Source of the DNA: Dehalococcoidia bacterium
Lineage (GTDB): Bacteria > Chloroflexota > Dehalococcoidia > GIF9 > AB-539-J10
Reading direction: 5' to 3'
DNA: 13,944 bases
Assembly (NCBI GenBank): GCA_030603485.1
Contig: JAUVXS010000030.1
Location: 1 to 13,944 of the forward strand
Of this stretch, positions 12,882 to 13,944 are shown piece by piece; the first letter of the stretch is position 1, and each line of letters opens with the position of its first letter. A program made the position numbers and the translations under genes. Below the pieces are notes generated by a model. It ran no database searches. It was not told where the DNA came from and saw only the letters and a program-made list of their open reading frames with translations.

Positions 12882-13944
12882 TTATTCCTCCCTTATCTCC
12901 AGTATCCGGTCAATCCGAAAGACCCTCTCCTCATTTCGCTTCAGGCAGAACGCCCGCATACCGAGGTACTTTTTGCCGCGGTACTCCATTTCCCCAACGG
13001 CCTCTGGCCTGACAACCCTTATCGTCTTCTCGTCGCTGGGCTTGAGGTACACTATCTCTAGTGACAACTTGTTCTCAATGGCTTTCCTGATTACATCGAT
13101 TTTATCGCCCACCGGGCAGGACTGTTCAGCCTTCTTGTACTGGTACTTAGTCAGGAAATCCATCACCTGGTAATTCGTCCAGATATGTTTCTTCAGCGCC
13201 GGCCTCTTGAGGATGATGCCGCCCAGCGTGGTACACCGGCTGAGCGCCACGTACATCTGTCCGTGAGCAAAGGTGCCTTTCCCAATATCAATAATTACCC
13301 GGTCAAAGGTCTTCCCCTGGCCCTTGTGAATGGTTACCGCCCAGGCTAACATCAGCGGGAACTGCGTAAACATACCTATAACTTCCGACTGTAGCCCACC
13401 TGCCTCTACGAAGAACCGGAAGATTTCCCAGGTAAAGGGCGTAATCTCCACCTCTTCACCGTCAGCAAGCTCGGCTACAATGATATCTTCACCTTTCCTG
13501 TTCTGAGTAATACCAACTATTTTCCCGATGCTGCCGTTAACCCAGCGATCCTCGGTATCGTTGTTAAGCATCATGATCTGCGCTCCCACCTTTACTTGGA
13601 TTTCAACTGCGGTAGGTAGGTACTCCTGGCCGAAGTCTCCTTCAATGCTTCCCGTAAAAGTGTAAAGCTTGCCTTCCAGCCCTGCCAGACGCTTGTCGTT
13701 AATTTCTTTGGCGAGTCTGTTGGTGGTGGTCAGGTAGACGTAGAAATCGTCCGGTGGTGGTTCAACCTCCGGCTGGTACCTCTCGTTAAGAAGCTCCAGT
13801 CCTTCCGCGGTAACGGAGTTGTTGCGTATGCCGTTGAGCAGGGTGATGAACCCCTCATCGTGCTGGCGGTAAATCTTCTCCAGCTCCACGAATTCCATGT
13901 CGAAGAAGTCGAACACCCGTGCTCCGTAGAAGTAGGGCGTCTCA
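12882..13944 (-). CDS. Pif1/RecD2-like helicase with C-terminal WYL domain, partial (N-terminus beyond the window)
   Basis: The frame stays open to the right edge and already reads ETPYFYGARVFDFF before the first possible internal GTG, so only the C-terminal 354 residues are visible. They contain superfamily 1B helicase motifs: LTTTNRLAKEIN, TIHKGQGKTFDRVIID (motif V region) and MYVALSRCTTLGGIIL (motif VI), as in Pif1-type DNA helicases. The Walker A region lies outside. The last 75 residues (IDVIRKAIENKLSLEIVYL ... RVVRPEAV ... YRGKKYLGMRAFC ... ERVFRIDRI) form a WYL domain, a ligand- or nucleic-acid-sensing fold usual in regulators and defence proteins. It probably acts in DNA repair or replication-fork processing, tuned by the WYL domain. 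It precedes and likely co-transcribes with the Smr gene. Confidence 0.85.
   Translation of the reverse strand, partial: ETPYFYGARVFDFFDMEFVELEKIYRQHDEGFITLLNGIRNNSVTAEGLELLNERYQPEVEPPPDDFYVYLTTTNRLAKEINDKRLAGLEGKLYTFTGSIEGDFGQEYLPTAVEIQVKVGAQIMMLNNDTEDRWVNGSIGKIVGITQNRKGEDIIVAELADGEEVEITPFTWEIFRFFVEAGGLQSEVIGMFTQFPLMLAWAVTIHKGQGKTFDRVIIDIGKGTFAHGQMYVALSRCTTLGGIILKRPALKKHIWTNYQVMDFLTKYQYKKAEQSCPVGDKIDVIRKAIENKLSLEIVYLKPSDEKTIRVVRPEAVGEMEYRGKKYLGMRAFCLKRNEERVFRIDRILEIREE

Noticed and set aside
1..13944. CRISPR array, tRNA, rRNA, integrase or transposase genes
   Set aside because: No regularly spaced repeats, cloverleaf signatures, rRNA segments or recombinase motifs were seen on either strand.

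Overview
The window looks like a stretch of a bacterial chromosome, most likely Chloroflexota (Dehalococcoidia-like). This lineage call rests on the style of the secreted-protein signal peptide at the left end, frequent GTG/TTG starts with strong GGAGG-type ribosome sites, and familiar small-protein families. It is an inference without a database search. Both ends are ordinary chromosomal genes: at the left a partial secreted protein (1-456, minus), at the right a stand-alone Smr protein and a partial Pif1-like helicase carrying a WYL domain (12599-13944, minus). About 11 kb of accessory, defence-type genes lie between them.

Left regulatory zone (about 460-1550). This zone has few proteins and is rich in signals. 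It holds a structured element at 731-820 followed by an intrinsic terminator, a 27-nt exact direct repeat (761-787 and 1356-1382), a small ribbon-helix-helix-like protein (1000-1188, minus), two back-to-back overlapping promoters at 1277-1321, and an RNA leader or small RNA (about 1328-1533) that ends in a very strong terminator just before an XRE-type regulator (1548-1916).

Restriction block (1969-6588). A strong promoter and a long leader precede a 1078-residue single-chain restriction-modification enzyme with a PD-(D/E)xK N-terminus, an N6-adenine methylase core and a type ISP-like specificity domain. Next come a HEPN-domain protein and a 35-residue zinc-ribbon protein, tightly coupled to it.

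Main point of interest (6755-10767). One tight operon encodes a TGT-like transglycosylase, an OGG-type DNA glycosylase/lyase, a QueC-family enzyme, a ComEC-like metallo-beta-lactamase (MBL) protein with an N-terminal MGYG extension, and a four-helix membrane protein. TGT + OGG + QueC plus a membrane effector is the accessory set known from type IV CBASS. No CD-NTase (cyclic nucleotide synthase) is present in the window, and the MBL protein sits where it would be expected. This suggests a related but different immune system in which the QueC-family enzyme may act on the N-terminus of the MBL protein.

Convergent to it (10812-12425, minus), a second ComEC-like MBL protein is paired with a two-helix coiled-coil membrane protein, possibly with a small overlapping gene between them. 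The accessory block is bounded by an 18-bp near-identical direct repeat (1338-1355 and 12458-12475). No integrase, transposase, tRNA, rRNA or CRISPR array was seen.
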